This document shows positions 1 to 9,413 of a DNA stretch of 59,148 nt, in pieces. Both the position numbers and the translations under genes were made by a program. The DNA comes from Elainella saxicola E1 (lineage in GTDB: Bacteria > Cyanobacteriota > Cyanobacteriia > Elainellales > Elainellaceae). Each line of letters opens with the position of its first letter. Positions within the stretch are counted from its first letter, which is position 1. The notes under the pieces are model-generated. The model was not told the DNA's origin. It saw nothing but the letters and a program-made list of their open reading frames with translations, and did no database searches. Where the stretch lies: positions 51,913 through 111,060 of the forward strand of contig LUGL01000048.1 in NCBI GenBank assembly GCA_002796835.1, given 5' to 3'.

Positions 1-23
1 AGTTTGCAGCAAGGAGAGCGATC

Positions 24-1049
24 GTGTTAGCGGCATTACTGTACGGGCAGGAAGACTTACGGCTGGAATCAGTGGCGGAACCCACGCCCGCAGCGGGTGA
101 AGTGGTGATGCGAGTTGGGGCAGCAACAACCTGCGGTACAGATTTGAAGGTGTGGCGACGAGGCGGCCATGCCAAGATGCTGAAGCCCCCCACGCTGTTT
201 GGCCATGAAGCTGCCGGAAAGATTGTCGCGGTTGGGGAAAGTGTAACGAACTGGCAGGTAGGCGATCGCGTCGTGGCCAATAATTCGGCTCCCTGTATGC
301 GCTGCTTTTTCTGCCAGAAGCAAGAATATTCGCTTTGCACTGATCTCAGCTTTAATAACGGCACTTTTGCGGAATATCTCAAAGTCCCGGCCCCGATTGT
401 GCAGCACAATATGCTGTCGATTCCAGCCGATCTGCCCGATGCTTTGGCTGCAATGACCGAACCCCTGGCCTGCGTGCTGCATGGCGCAGCCCGATCGAAC
501 GTAAAACCTGGAGATCGAGTGGTGATGTTGGGCGATGGCGCGATCGGTCTAATGTTTGTAGCGGCGCTGGTGCAGCAGGGTGCAGAGGTCTATTTATTCG
601 GGGGCAGTGACGAGCGGCTGCAAATCGGCGAACAGTTTGGAGCTGCCAAAACCTTTAATCATCATCAAATTGACGATATTCCAGCCCTGGTCCGTAGCTT
701 AACCGAGGGTTGGGGAGCTGATGTAGTGGTGGAAGCGACGGGATCGCCTGCGGTTTGGGAAATGGCGATCGCCTGTGCCCGACCAGGTGCTACCGTGAAT
801 TTGTTTGGTGGCTGTCCACGCGATACCACCATCACGGTGAATACCGAACAGTTGCACTACAGCGAACTCACCTTAAAGGGCGTGTTTCACAGTACGCCGC
901 AGTATGTCCGAGCCGCGCTGGATTTGCTAGCCAGTCGCCAGGTTGCCTTCGAGTTGCTGATCAGCGATCACCGTCCGCTTAAGGAGCTAGAGCAGGTGTT
1001 TCAGGCAATGAAAGCTAGACAGGTGATTAAAGTCGCCATGCAGCCTTGA
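24..1049 (+). CDS. Zinc-dependent medium-chain alcohol dehydrogenase
   Basis: A cytosolic MDR-superfamily dehydrogenase that would oxidise an alcohol or polyol with NAD(P). The 341-residue length is normal for the family. The N-terminal GroES-like half carries the catalytic-zinc residues Cys37 and the His61-Glu62 pair in a GHEAAG motif. The structural-zinc cluster is Cys91, Cys94, Cys97 and Cys105. A Rossmann-type GDGAIG turn follows near residue 170. The start is GTG at 24, chosen because an AAGGAG Shine-Dalgarno lies seven bases upstream. It resembles sorbitol/threonine dehydrogenase-type enzymes, but the substrate cannot be read from sequence. An ABC permease follows on the same strand after about 110 bases, with no evident functional link. 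Confidence 0.88.
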   Translation: MLAALLYGQEDLRLESVAEPTPAAGEVVMRVGAATTCGTDLKVWRRGGHAKMLKPPTLFGHEAAGKIVAVGESVTNWQVGDRVVANNSAPCMRCFFCQKQEYSLCTDLSFNNGTFAEYLKVPAPIVQHNMLSIPADLPDALAAMTEPLACVLHGAARSNVKPGDRVVMLGDGAIGLMFVAALVQQGAEVYLFGGSDERLQIGEQFGAAKTFNHHQIDDIPALVRSLTEGWGADVVVEATGSPAVWEMAIACARPGATVNLFGGCPRDTTITVNTEQLHYSELTLKGVFHSTPQYVRAALDLLASRQVAFELLISDHRPLKELEQVFQAMKARQVIKVAMQP

Positions 1050-1159
1050 TCTCCAGAGAGACGGAGATTCGACTCCCCAATACGATCGTCTCGCTCGCGA
1101 ACAAGCAGCAACCTTGGCAATTCACGACACCCCGCCAACCTAGATGCCTGAAAATAACC

Positions 1160-1942
1160 ATGCAGCGATATTTCAAAGTCCTGAAACTCTTTTTGGCTAC
1201 TGCTTTAGCAGCTGAGCTAGAATATCGCGTCAATTTTGTGATCGCCACTTTCACGAGCTTGGGCGGTTTAGCAGGCAGTTTGTTTAGCTTGTTTTTGTTT
1301 TATCAAACGGGCTATACCTTTCAGGGCTGGAGTTGGGAAGAAGCGCTGCTGGTCTTAGGTATCTTCACCCTGCTGCAAGGCTTCTCCACTACTTTTCTAG
1401 CGCCGAATCTGAATCAAATCGTCAAGCAGGTTCAGGCAGGCACCCTCGATTTTGTCTTGCTGAAACCGATCGATTCACAATTCTGGCTGTCTACACGCAC
1501 GGTTTCCCCTTGGGGACTGCCGGATCTGATCTTTGGCCTGATTGTGATTGGCTATGCTGGAAATCGGTTAGGCATTGCGGCCAGCGCTTATGGCCTGAGC
1601 GTTGTGCCGGTCTTTCTGGGGCTGCTAATTTTATATAGCCTCTGGTTCATGTTGGGAGCAACCAGCATTTGGTTCGTCAAGATCTATAACGTAACGGAAG
1701 TGCTGCGGGGCTTGCTAGAAGCAGGGCGATATCCGATCGCTGCCTATCCGGTGGCCTACCGCTTTTTCTTCACGTTTATTGTGCCGGTTGCCTTTCTAAC
1801 TACAGTTCCAGCCCAAGTTTTGCTAGAACGAGTTCAGTTTAGTTGGATTGTTGGGTCGGCGATTCTGGCGATCGTGCTCTTAACCATTTCGCGATCGTTC
1901 TGGAAGTTTGCCCTGCGGTTTTATACAAGTGCTTCGAGCTGA
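1160..1942 (+). CDS. ABC-2 type transporter permease (DUF990-like)
   Basis: An inner-membrane permease subunit of an ABC exporter, about 260 residues with roughly six hydrophobic helices and no ATPase motifs. The pattern around residues 85-110 (QVQAGTLDFVLLKPID) is typical of the DUF990/ABC-2 permease family. In cyanobacteria such genes usually act with a second permease and a separate ATPase; neither is next to it here, so the partners must lie elsewhere. The frame is open from 1046, but ATG 1160 is preferred because the upstream residues are polar and unlike the family and the protein then begins MQRYFKVLKLF. It converges with the TamB-like gene, with only four bases between the two coding ends. 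Confidence 0.82.
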   Translation: MQRYFKVLKLFLATALAAELEYRVNFVIATFTSLGGLAGSLFSLFLFYQTGYTFQGWSWEEALLVLGIFTLLQGFSTTFLAPNLNQIVKQVQAGTLDFVLLKPIDSQFWLSTRTVSPWGLPDLIFGLIVIGYAGNRLGIAASAYGLSVVPVFLGLLILYSLWFMLGATSIWFVKIYNVTEVLRGLLEAGRYPIAAYPVAYRFFFTFIVPVAFLTTVPAQVLLERVQFSWIVGSAILAIVLLTISRSFWKFALRFYTSASS

Positions 1943-1946
1943 AGCA

Positions 1947-4900
1947 TCAGTGAGCTGGAGCGGGATCTGGATTGCTGGAGCCGACCGCCGTTAAAGATTG
2001 CCAGTTTTCTAGATGAAATTGCTGATCGACATAGCTGAAGCCGATTTTAGCCTGCTCGATCGGCATATCCCGCACTGTCACGCCATCTAAGTGCAGTTCC
2101 CCAGTCAGATTCGGCTGAGTTGGGCGACCGGAAAGGGTGGCAACCGCATGCACCTGACCCGCCAGATCGATCGGTAAATTCAAGGTCTGCTGGATTTGCG
2201 GCAGCGCTACATGATTGAGCTGAAGTTGTCCGGCAACCGCATCTGCAGAAAGCTGTCCAGCAAAACCAAACTGGCCATCGATCGGCTGAGCTTGAGTAGC
2301 TGAGCCTAAGCGGAATCCGGTTGCCTGAACCGAAGGCAGCAGCAACGATCGGCCATCAAACTGGGCATTAGCGATCGCAACCTGATCAATACCGTAGTTA
2401 GCAAACTGCCAATCCTGACCCCGGAGATTGAAGGCGGCCTGCATACCTGACGGCGCAGAACGAATATTGGCCTGTCCTGCAAATTGGCCTTGCAATGCCG
2501 TGAGATTGGCCATCAAGGAAGCATCAATGGCGGCTCCTCCAGCAATTTGCTGCAATAAATGCGGCCATGCCTCTGACGGCACAAGCGTGAGCAAATCCTG
2601 AAAATTGCCCTGATCGATCGCAATTTGGCTTTGCCACTGAGCCATTTTGGTATCGAACTGTCCAGCAAGCTGGCAGCGGCTTTTACCCAAATGCAGCGCT
2701 GCATCAGTCAATACCAGCTGACCCTCTCGATATTGCAGCGTTCCGGTGGCGCGATCGCTCTTATGTGCCGCATCAGGGACAGCGTTGATCAGGCCCATCC
2801 CAGGCTGCTGAATTTCCACGACCGCAGTAACAGCCGGTTGCGTCAAATTCGCCAGATTCGCTTTGAGCTGGCCAGCCAGAATGCCTCGCACCGGTCCGAT
2901 TGATGCCAGAGGCGCAAGGTTCAGCTTAACCAAATCGAAGTTGCGAATTTGTGCCGACAGCAAATTCCCGACCCACTCCCCTGCCGCTTGGGCCTGGTCT
3001 AATTGCACTGAAAATGTGGTGGGACGATAGGAGGAATCCAGTGAGAGAGCAATTCGATCCTGCTTGCCTTTCAGGTCTAAACCAATTTGGTGATTGGGCT
3101 GAGATTGCAGATGGCCTTTCAACGGTTCGAACTGAAATTGCTGAATTGCAAATCGATCGAGCTGCACATCACTGGTAATCTGCGGCTGCTCCACAGTTCC
3201 GGTAACTTTGCCATCCAGATTGATCACGCCTGTCAGAGCCACTGGAGCAGATTGGATCAGCGGCAGCGCAGCAAGATCGTAGCCCTGGACCCGAACCTGC
3301 AAATCCAAATTGCCCAGATCCTGAATTTGCTGATCCTGAATCACTGGCGTAATCTGGCCTGCGATCGCGATTTTATCCGTGTGGACTTTTTTCAGCTCTA
3401 GCTGCTGTCCGGTCCAGGCAAACTCTGCATCGATCGGCTGCGCGAAAACGCCAATGCCATCTGTTAATGAAAGCTGCCCATCAGCACGGGTTCCGGTCAG
3501 ATTCAGGGTCGCCAAACTCCCAGCCAAATTCACTTTGCCCGCAACAGTGCTCTGCTGACTCATAAAGCTCGGTAGCTGAGGCACCAGAGGCTGCAATGGA
3601 ATTTGCGATCCAGCAAGCTGTGCCTGCCAGTTGCCCTGCTGAGCGGTCAAATCTGCTGTGAGATGACCTGTGCCAAGCTGTAATTGAGTTTGCCCCTGAG
3701 CCTGAATAGATGCCAGTCCCTGTTGCAAATCGCCAGCCACCTGAAATTCGCCTTGCAGCTTACCTGGAAGATCTGGGTTAAGCCGATCGAGCGAAAGGTT
3801 TGATCCAAACAGATTGGCCTGCCAGCGTTTTTGCTTCAGCTCTGCGGTGGCATTCAACGAGCCGTCCCCGATTTGTACAGCGGTGTCAGAAAGTCGCAGA
3901 ATATCTCGATCGAGGCTCACTTTGCCTGCGGCGGGGAAGTCGCCCTGATCTAACCGCCATTGGGCTATCAGCTTCGGTTCCTCATCCAGCACTGTAACTT
4001 GAGCGTTCGCGTTGATCGTGCCGAGATGCCGATCGGCAAATCCGAATTGATATAGGCTGGCAAGACGATCGGCAGGAATTTGGTTGACCTCAACATTCAC
4101 CTTGGCATTATCTTCTTCCAACCAAACTTCTGCGCGAGTGGTGATCGAGCCACCGGTGACGGGCTGTAGCCAGATCCGATGCAGTTGCAAATAGTCGCTG
4201 CCCAGATCCAGGCTAAATTCACCCTTGACATGGGCCATTGCAAGGCGATCAAACTTGAGCGGCTTCGCAGCATCTGCCGTACCAGAAAGAATGGGATGCT
4301 CAAACGATCCAGTCAGGCGCAAATCATCCGATTTCAAAGCCCCTTCTACCGGAAAAGGCACTTCCAACTCCAGCGTTTGCATAAATGGAGCCGCGTCCAC
4401 GAACGGCACCCTGGCATTGAGGTCAAACCCTTTCTGGAAATGAATCTTGCCGTCTAACTGGAATGGAATTTGGCCAAAGCGTAACTGTCCCTGCCGGAGC
4501 TGAACTTCTTGTCCCTGAAACTGAAACTGGCCATTGATGCCGCCAAATGGATTGGGCTCTCCCTTAATCCTGGTGGCCCCATCTTTCAGTTCGGCCTTAC
4601 CCAAAGTAGTTAAGGGTCGATCGCCCTGCTTTTGCAAGGTTACATCCGCGTTCAGTACGCCAGAAGCTACTTTGAAGTCAGTGGGAATCAAGGCCGCCAG
4701 AGATTTAAGCTGCAAGTTTTGAGTCTGCACGGCCAGCTTCATCTGCTGGGTCGCAAACTGCATATCCCCCTGAAGCTTCACGATGCCCTGATCACGGCCC
4801 TGTTCATGCGGTTGGGCAGAGGCTTGAAACTGCAAATGCTCGCCCTGATCGCGCAGGCTCAGCTCTCCATTGACTTGCCGCAGCGTTAACTGACTGGGGT

Positions 4901-5507
4901 GATCGGAAATATCCCAGGGTTCATCGTCAGGTTCAGGTGGGTCATCGTCTAGAACGATCGGTTGGGGAGCCAGGGTAATCGTGCCATCTCGCAAGCGCAG
5001 CCGATCAATTTCAACCTTGGCATCATCATCAAACTTCAGGTCTAAATTCAGCCAGTCGCCTGCTTTATCCTGATCGATATAGGCTACGGGGCGCACCAGA
5101 GTGAGAATCAGCTTGAGCTGATGGTGCTTCAAGGCTTGAACCGGATCGAACTGTACCTCGATCGCCTCAACGGTCAGTGTATCCGGATCGGTTGCGGTAG
5201 CTGGAATGACCGATCGGCCTAAGCGCAGTCCGGTCCAGGACATTTGCTCTACTTGACCCAGTTGAATCGGACGATTCAGGGCCTGCCCCAACACTTCAGT
5301 CAGTCGAGGCACAATTTCTGCTTGCAGTCGCGTTAACCCCCAATTGGCTCCAGACACACCACCCAGCAGTACCATGCCCCCAAAGGCCAGAGTCACCCGC
5401 GAGACGATCGAAGGCAGTCGTTGACTGGTTGCTAACGGATTCTGGAGCGTGCCTCCATCAGCCAGAGCCACACAAGATTTTTTGGTCTCTTGATTGAAGA
5501 GTTTCAT
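1947..5507 (-). CDS. TamB/TIC236-like AsmA-type envelope protein, C-terminally short
   Basis: A very long beta-repeat protein of the AsmA/TamB class, thought to span the periplasm as a hydrophobic groove for lipid transport or outer-membrane protein assembly. A basic N-terminus and one hydrophobic anchor (about residues 35-55) precede many repeating beta units rich in the pattern G-x-[LV]-x-[LA]-x-[GA]. The length is 1186 residues, whereas cyanobacterial members are usually well over 1500 and end in the conserved DUF490 domain. This one stops abruptly after a beta unit, in a short Ser/Pro/Ala tail (SNPDPAPAH). The DUF490 region is absent, so it is either a truncated gene or a short paralogue. 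Family assignment is firm; function in the short form is uncertain. Confidence 0.8.
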   Translation of the reverse strand: MKLFNQETKKSCVALADGGTLQNPLATSQRLPSIVSRVTLAFGGMVLLGGVSGANWGLTRLQAEIVPRLTEVLGQALNRPIQLGQVEQMSWTGLRLGRSVIPATATDPDTLTVEAIEVQFDPVQALKHHQLKLILTLVRPVAYIDQDKAGDWLNLDLKFDDDAKVEIDRLRLRDGTITLAPQPIVLDDDPPEPDDEPWDISDHPSQLTLRQVNGELSLRDQGEHLQFQASAQPHEQGRDQGIVKLQGDMQFATQQMKLAVQTQNLQLKSLAALIPTDFKVASGVLNADVTLQKQGDRPLTTLGKAELKDGATRIKGEPNPFGGINGQFQFQGQEVQLRQGQLRFGQIPFQLDGKIHFQKGFDLNARVPFVDAAPFMQTLELEVPFPVEGALKSDDLRLTGSFEHPILSGTADAAKPLKFDRLAMAHVKGEFSLDLGSDYLQLHRIWLQPVTGGSITTRAEVWLEEDNAKVNVEVNQIPADRLASLYQFGFADRHLGTINANAQVTVLDEEPKLIAQWRLDQGDFPAAGKVSLDRDILRLSDTAVQIGDGSLNATAELKQKRWQANLFGSNLSLDRLNPDLPGKLQGEFQVAGDLQQGLASIQAQGQTQLQLGTGHLTADLTAQQGNWQAQLAGSQIPLQPLVPQLPSFMSQQSTVAGKVNLAGSLATLNLTGTRADGQLSLTDGIGVFAQPIDAEFAWTGQQLELKKVHTDKIAIAGQITPVIQDQQIQDLGNLDLQVRVQGYDLAALPLIQSAPVALTGVINLDGKVTGTVEQPQITSDVQLDRFAIQQFQFEPLKGHLQSQPNHQIGLDLKGKQDRIALSLDSSYRPTTFSVQLDQAQAAGEWVGNLLSAQIRNFDLVKLNLAPLASIGPVRGILAGQLKANLANLTQPAVTAVVEIQQPGMGLINAVPDAAHKSDRATGTLQYREGQLVLTDAALHLGKSRCQLAGQFDTKMAQWQSQIAIDQGNFQDLLTLVPSEAWPHLLQQIAGGAAIDASLMANLTALQGQFAGQANIRSAPSGMQAAFNLRGQDWQFANYGIDQVAIANAQFDGRSLLLPSVQATGFRLGSATQAQPIDGQFGFAGQLSADAVAGQLQLNHVALPQIQQTLNLPIDLAGQVHAVATLSGRPTQPNLTGELHLDGVTVRDMPIEQAKIGFSYVDQQFHLENWQSLTAVGSSNPDPAPAH

Positions 5508-6041
5508 AGCCTATCCCTAAACGGTTCCACCCTGAATGCATGGCAGAACTTCACTTATCGCCTTGATTCATTAGAGTGATTCCCTGTAAAAGGGCTGATC
5601 GAACTCCATGGTTGGGGCAGCTTAGATTCACTCGGCTAGCGCTATCGCGAAATAGGCTAGATGACTCCTCTCACACCAATCGACCTGATTTCAGCACTTA
5701 CAATTGCGTCGCCGCTCATTGACAGGGATAAGAACGATCGCGCTCTTCACCCATTGCCCTGTAATTCACTGAATCTTAGCGATTATAGCGTCAAGGATTT
5801 CAGTCGATAAAAAAATCTGCTTTTTCTCTAAATTTTGGGCAAATTGCCGAAAACTCACTTCCTGCCTCCAGATGATGCGATCGGATGATGCGATCGGATG
5901 AGCAATTATTCCTGCTGTCAGCGCTTGATTTCCTTGACTGGGATCGGCTTATGATGAAGCATCCCGATTAAGGCTACTCAATCTCGTTCTTTGGTCCAGC
6001 CCTTTGACCCAACTCTTTGACCCAGGGATTCACAAGAAATC
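5508..6041. other. Divergent intergenic spacer with two direct-repeat pairs
   Basis: This spacer separates the leftward TamB-like gene from the rightward DUF1400 gene and should hold both promoters. No convincing ORF or RNA gene is seen. It contains a tandem 13-base repeat (5871-5883 and 5884-5896, GATGATGCGATCG, with a partial third unit) and a second pair of CTTTGACCCA copies at 6002-6011 and 6015-6024, just upstream of the DUF1400 start. Confidence 0.6.
5871..5896. repeat. Tandem 13-bp direct repeat
   Basis: Two perfect adjacent copies of GATGATGCGATCG, followed by a partial GATGAGC unit. The unit contains the CGATCG core that is over-represented in cyanobacterial genomes. It may be slippage-prone or a paired regulator site; nothing distinguishes these. 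Confidence 0.75.
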
Positions 6042-6614
6042 ATGCACAGCCAACCTCGATATTGCTTTGCAACGGCGATCGGTATACTTTGCCTGGGATT
6101 CATGCTGATTGGATCGCCAGCAAGTGCCGCCGAAAAACTCGTTGTCACCTATGGTCCCCTCAACGCGGGCGTTGGGATTGATGATTTGGAAACCCTAGTG
6201 AATACGGGCGAAGCTTCTGGTTCTTTGAAGTTTTACCTGGGGTTGGCAGGGCTCGATCCCGCGATGCTGCGCCAGGTTCTGGCTATGGAACTGGGAGCCA
6301 GCTCTGATTTTATGGACGGCATGTTGAATTCTCAGTCCGGCGATCAGCTTTTGGCTCAAATGAGTGAAGTGGTTCACCTACCGCCCGATCGTCCAGCGAT
6401 TCAGGTGCTCAAATCCAATGAGCAATCCTATCAGGAACCTTCTGATGCCGATAATCGGGCTGCTTTAAGAACGGCCTTGATTGAAGCGGCTGCCGATCGC
6501 AAAGTCACGGTTTTGGAAGTGTTGCAGCATTATCCCAGTGAGCAAGTCTATGTTGATGCAGCGAAGCTGATTCGCTTTGCCAATCAGTTCCAGCAAACAT
6601 CTCCTTCACCCTAA
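6042..6614 (+). CDS. Secreted stand-alone DUF1400 protein
   Basis: A 190-residue exported protein. Residues 1-29 form a signal peptide (hydrophobic stretch, then SPASAAEK, consistent with signal peptidase I cleavage after Ala). The mature part matches the DUF1400 domain: a conserved VTYGPLN start, the ISIDDLE-type motif (here VGIDDLETL) and an alpha-helical body. In cyanobacteria DUF1400 often sits at the N-terminus of a secreted alpha/beta hydrolase; here there is no hydrolase domain and the gene ends at the DUF1400 boundary. The role is unknown; a periplasmic binding or helper function is a guess. Confidence 0.78.
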   Translation: MHSQPRYCFATAIGILCLGFMLIGSPASAAEKLVVTYGPLNAGVGIDDLETLVNTGEASGSLKFYLGLAGLDPAMLRQVLAMELGASSDFMDGMLNSQSGDQLLAQMSEVVHLPPDRPAIQVLKSNEQSYQEPSDADNRAALRTALIEAAADRKVTVLEVLQHYPSEQVYVDAAKLIRFANQFQQTSPSP

Positions 6615-6628
6615 CCAGATTCAATGGC

Positions 6629-7339
6629 TCATTCCACCCGAATAATATCCCGCAGTCCCAGCCAGTTGTAGCGCTTAATGCCCCAAGGCAGCACCACCAG
6701 CATCACCACAAACAGCACAGCAATGCTGAGGCCCAGCAGCCATCCTCCGGTCAGCGCTGATCCCATATAGGTGAGGAAAAAGATACAGGGAATTACTCCC
6801 AACAGGCAGGCCGTTGCATAAATCGGGAAAGACATACCCGAAAGCCCCGCCCCGTAACTCACTAAATCGTAGGGCAAGAAAGGCATTAAATGGCTGAAAA
6901 AGACAACCCAGCCCAGATAAATTTCGCCTCGATGACTGGAGAAATAAATAGCTTTGCCTAGTAGCGATCGCACCACCGATCGGCCCAAGGTTCGGCCAAT
7001 GAAATAGGCAGCCAAACTGCCCAAATAGATGCCGAGCACCCCAAACAGGCCAGCCCAGAACGGATCCCAAACAACGCCAGCGGCGACTGTCACAGGGGTA
7101 CTGGGGATCGGTCCAATGACGATCGCCACAAACAGAAATCCCACATACAGCAAAATGCCGACCCAACCCAGAGACTGAATGGATTGGACTAACTGCTGAG
7201 GCTTAGAAAAATCAATGTTTGCCTGGGTTAATAGCCAGGTAGCTACCCCAATGCAGGTCAGCAGGAGCGCTAAGGCGATTCCATTTTGAGTCGTGATTAA
7301 AGACCGGAGGCGATCGAAACGGCGATATTTTTTACTCAT
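6629..7339 (-). CDS. TVP38/TMEM64 family (DedA-like) membrane protein
   Basis: An integral membrane protein of 236 residues with about six hydrophobic segments. The SNARE-associated/VTT signature is present: a GPIPSTPVTVAAG segment near residues 75-90, the GSLAAYFIGRTLGR motif, and a FFSHLMPFLPYDLVSYGAG re-entrant motif. Family members are linked to lipid scrambling or undecaprenyl-phosphate recycling; the substrate of this copy is not evident. The basic N-terminus (MSKKYRRFDRLR) fits an inside orientation. It converges with the DUF1400 gene with 14 bases between stops. Confidence 0.87.
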   Translation of the reverse strand: MSKKYRRFDRLRSLITTQNGIALALLLTCIGVATWLLTQANIDFSKPQQLVQSIQSLGWVGILLYVGFLFVAIVIGPIPSTPVTVAAGVVWDPFWAGLFGVLGIYLGSLAAYFIGRTLGRSVVRSLLGKAIYFSSHRGEIYLGWVVFFSHLMPFLPYDLVSYGAGLSGMSFPIYATACLLGVIPCIFFLTYMGSALTGGWLLGLSIAVLFVVMLVVLPWGIKRYNWLGLRDIIRVE

Positions 7340-7496
7340 GCAATAGGCAAATTAGCACCGCGCCTCACTGGTGCTTTTCAGAACCAGGACGCTAAACCTC
7401 CCCATCATAATCTAAGCCTTTAGAGAGTTGCTGGCCTTCCTGATAGCTTGTGTCTCAGCAATTTTTTATTAGAACTTTGATGTCGTCAAACTTCGA

Positions 7497-8000
7497 TCAA
7501 CGGCTAGGCAGACCAAAAATCAGCAGATGCAGCAAAAAGCCTGACAGAATGCCATAGGAACAGGAAAGCCGCGATCGGGCCGATAGACGTGGATAAGAAT
7601 AAAACAAGGTACTGAGCGTCAGGGAAATCACAAATTCACCTAGCGGAATCACATGGTTGAATCGCAGGGTAACCGCATTGACCAAGATGATCAGGATGAG
7701 GATCCAGCTCAGCCCCACCAAAAATAAATTGATCTCTAACCGTGGTTTTGCTGATCGTCCTGATCGGGCAAAAAAGTTGTTGTAAGCAAGGATAATCGGC
7801 GGCAATGCGGCAGCCGCTAAACTCCGTAAGCCCACATCCAGACCGATCGCAAACGCTTCAACAATTGCACTGACGAGCAGCCCAAAAATTGCAGCATTGG
7901 CAGCCACAATCACCAACCGATTGGCAGCATAGAGGAGAGGACGATTTCTCCGGATGCTTTCAACACTCTCAACATCTAAAAGATCAGAAGATCTAGCCAT
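7497..8000 (-). CDS. Hypothetical four-helix membrane protein
   Basis: A predicted membrane protein of about 167 residues with four or five hydrophobic helices and no recognised domain. The frame is open to a TTG at 8105, but the extra 35 residues (QWYKRHSSSHIGEAIDRHG region) are polar and look untranslated. The ATG at 8000 gives MARSSDLLDVES and a conventional membrane protein. No strong Shine-Dalgarno supports either start. It lies downstream of a small membrane-anchored gene in the same direction, and the two may be co-transcribed. I do not recognise a function. Confidence 0.55.
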   Translation of the reverse strand: MARSSDLLDVESVESIRRNRPLLYAANRLVIVAANAAIFGLLVSAIVEAFAIGLDVGLRSLAAAALPPIILAYNNFFARSGRSAKPRLEINLFLVGLSWILILIILVNAVTLRFNHVIPLGEFVISLTLSTLFYSYPRLSARSRLSCSYGILSGFLLHLLIFGLPSR

Positions 8001-8126
8001 TGCTTGAGCATTACCGTGACGATCGATTGCTTCACCAATATGGCTGGAACTATGACGTTTGTACCACTGCCGCCGGAGAGAGATCAGCCCGATCGCAAAA
8101 CACAAGCAACTGTTGAATGTCTGCGC

Positions 8127-8411
8127 TTAAGTGCGGGGCATGTAAACTCCACCAGCATATTCCCAGGCCAAGCCATCGGGATCGAGTTGCTGAGTCCACT
8201 CGCTAAAGTTGGGCTGGTGTTTGCGCAACCGCAGAATTTTGGGTGTTGTACCTAAGCGCTGGGCCAACTGCCGACTCGACAGTGCGGTCGACTCACTTTC
8301 ATCTAACAAGGATAAATAGGCATCCCAAACTACAAACAGGGTGGCAATTAGAATAAAGATTACTGCCTCAGGCCGCTTCAGCAGTGTGGAAGTCTCTGAA
8401 GATTCGCTCAT
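8127..8411 (-). CDS. Small single-span membrane protein with an HTH-like motif
   Basis: A 94-residue protein. One transmembrane helix (about residues 17-34, VIFILIATLFVVWDAYL) precedes a segment, LSSRQLAQRLGTTPKILR, with the spacing of a helix-turn-helix. The tail is WxxxLDPDGLAWEYAGGVYMP-like, which I recall from conserved cyanobacterial hypotheticals. ATG 8411 is preferred over the in-frame TTG six bases earlier. The TM plus HTH-like arrangement could make it a membrane-tethered DNA- or protein-binding adaptor; this is inference. It sits between the M28 peptidase gene upstream (19 bases away) and the hypothetical membrane protein downstream. Confidence 0.65.
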   Translation of the reverse strand: MSESSETSTLLKRPEAVIFILIATLFVVWDAYLSLLDESESTALSSRQLAQRLGTTPKILRLRKHQPNFSEWTQQLDPDGLAWEYAGGVYMPRT

Positions 8412-8429
8412 GAACAATTGTAGGGGTGG

Positions 8430-9413
8430 CTAGGACTGCAGGAGACGGGCAACCGCATTGATCACTAATTGGGCCGAACCCGTAAAAAAATCAGGGTCGA
8501 TCGTCTCTAACGTATCACTAGGCTGATGATAGTGGGGATTACGAAAGTTCGCGGTATCGGTGACTAACACTGCCCCAATTCCTTTCTTCCAAAATGGCGC
8601 ATGATCACTGCGTACCAGATCGGGCGCTAAGCCACCCAGCGTCGGAATACTCAATGCCAACATCTGTGGCAAATCCGCTTGACTTAGAAAACCGGTTAGC
8701 AGGTCAGCATGGCCCTGATCGCCAATCACTGCTAAAAAATTGCCCCGATCGGTCGGTGGCCGAATTAGCGAAATAGATGGATAAGTCTGGCAACCTGGCG
8801 TTTCGCAGGCATAGCCCACCATATCCAGCACGATCGCTCCTTCCAGACTGTTGGGGGGCAGGGACTCTACAAAGGCTTTGCTGCCTAACAGCCCCTCTTC
8901 TTCTAAATCAAACCAGATCAGCTGCAAGGTGCGTGGAGTAGCTTGGCTGCCCAGTAATCGCGCGGCTTCCAAAACCGTTGCCACGCCGGTGGCATTATCA
9001 TCAACGCCAAGGGAAGATTCGACCGTATCATAATGCGCCCCCAGCAAGACCGGCTTGAGGGATGGATCGGTGCCAGTCCGTTCAGCATAGAGGTTCACGC
9101 CTCCACTAAAAGACTGCTGTTGGGGCGTCCATCCTGCCGCTTCAAGTGCCTGCACAATATAGTTTCTTGCCTGTTGGCGATCGTCCTCCTGATAGCGATT
9201 GAATTCGAGCGCCTTCAGATCGGCCAAGAGTCGATCGGGATTCACTTTAGGTAGAGCGATCGGCAGATTGATTTGGCGAGCCTGACCCGGGACCAAAGGC
9301 AACCCAGTAGACCAGAAAGGGAGAATCCCTTGCCAGTTCAAAACCAGCACCAGCAGCACCGTCGCAAGCAAGATCGTGAGCCAGATCCATAGTCTTCTCA
9401 TACTTCTCATCAT
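8430..9413 (-). CDS. M28 family zinc aminopeptidase, membrane-anchored
   Basis: A 327-residue di-zinc exopeptidase. An N-terminal signal anchor (about residues 6-27) would hold the catalytic domain on the periplasmic side. Metal and catalytic residues are visible: His127-x-Asp129 in GAHYDT, Asp138/139 in GVDDNATG, the acidic cluster Glu171-173 in FDLEEEGLLGS, and a late His in YHQPSDT. It would release N-terminal amino acids from peptides. Three alternative Met starts (residues 1, 2 and 5) barely change the protein. It is first in a leftward run with the two small membrane genes. Confidence 0.9.
   Translation of the reverse strand: MMRSMRRLWIWLTILLATVLLVLVLNWQGILPFWSTGLPLVPGQARQINLPIALPKVNPDRLLADLKALEFNRYQEDDRQQARNYIVQALEAAGWTPQQQSFSGGVNLYAERTGTDPSLKPVLLGAHYDTVESSLGVDDNATGVATVLEAARLLGSQATPRTLQLIWFDLEEEGLLGSKAFVESLPPNSLEGAIVLDMVGYACETPGCQTYPSISLIRPPTDRGNFLAVIGDQGHADLLTGFLSQADLPQMLALSIPTLGGLAPDLVRSDHAPFWKKGIGAVLVTDTANFRNPHYHQPSDTLETIDPDFFTGSAQLVINAVARLLQS

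Noticed and set aside
69-482. 137-codon minus-strand frame inside the alcohol dehydrogenase gene
   Set aside because: Lies wholly within a clear gene on the other strand and has no domain or ribosome-binding site.
6675-7166. 163-codon minus-strand frame overlapping the TVP38 gene
   Set aside because: Same strand, shifted frame, inside a well-supported membrane protein; Cys/Trp/Phe-rich nonsense composition.
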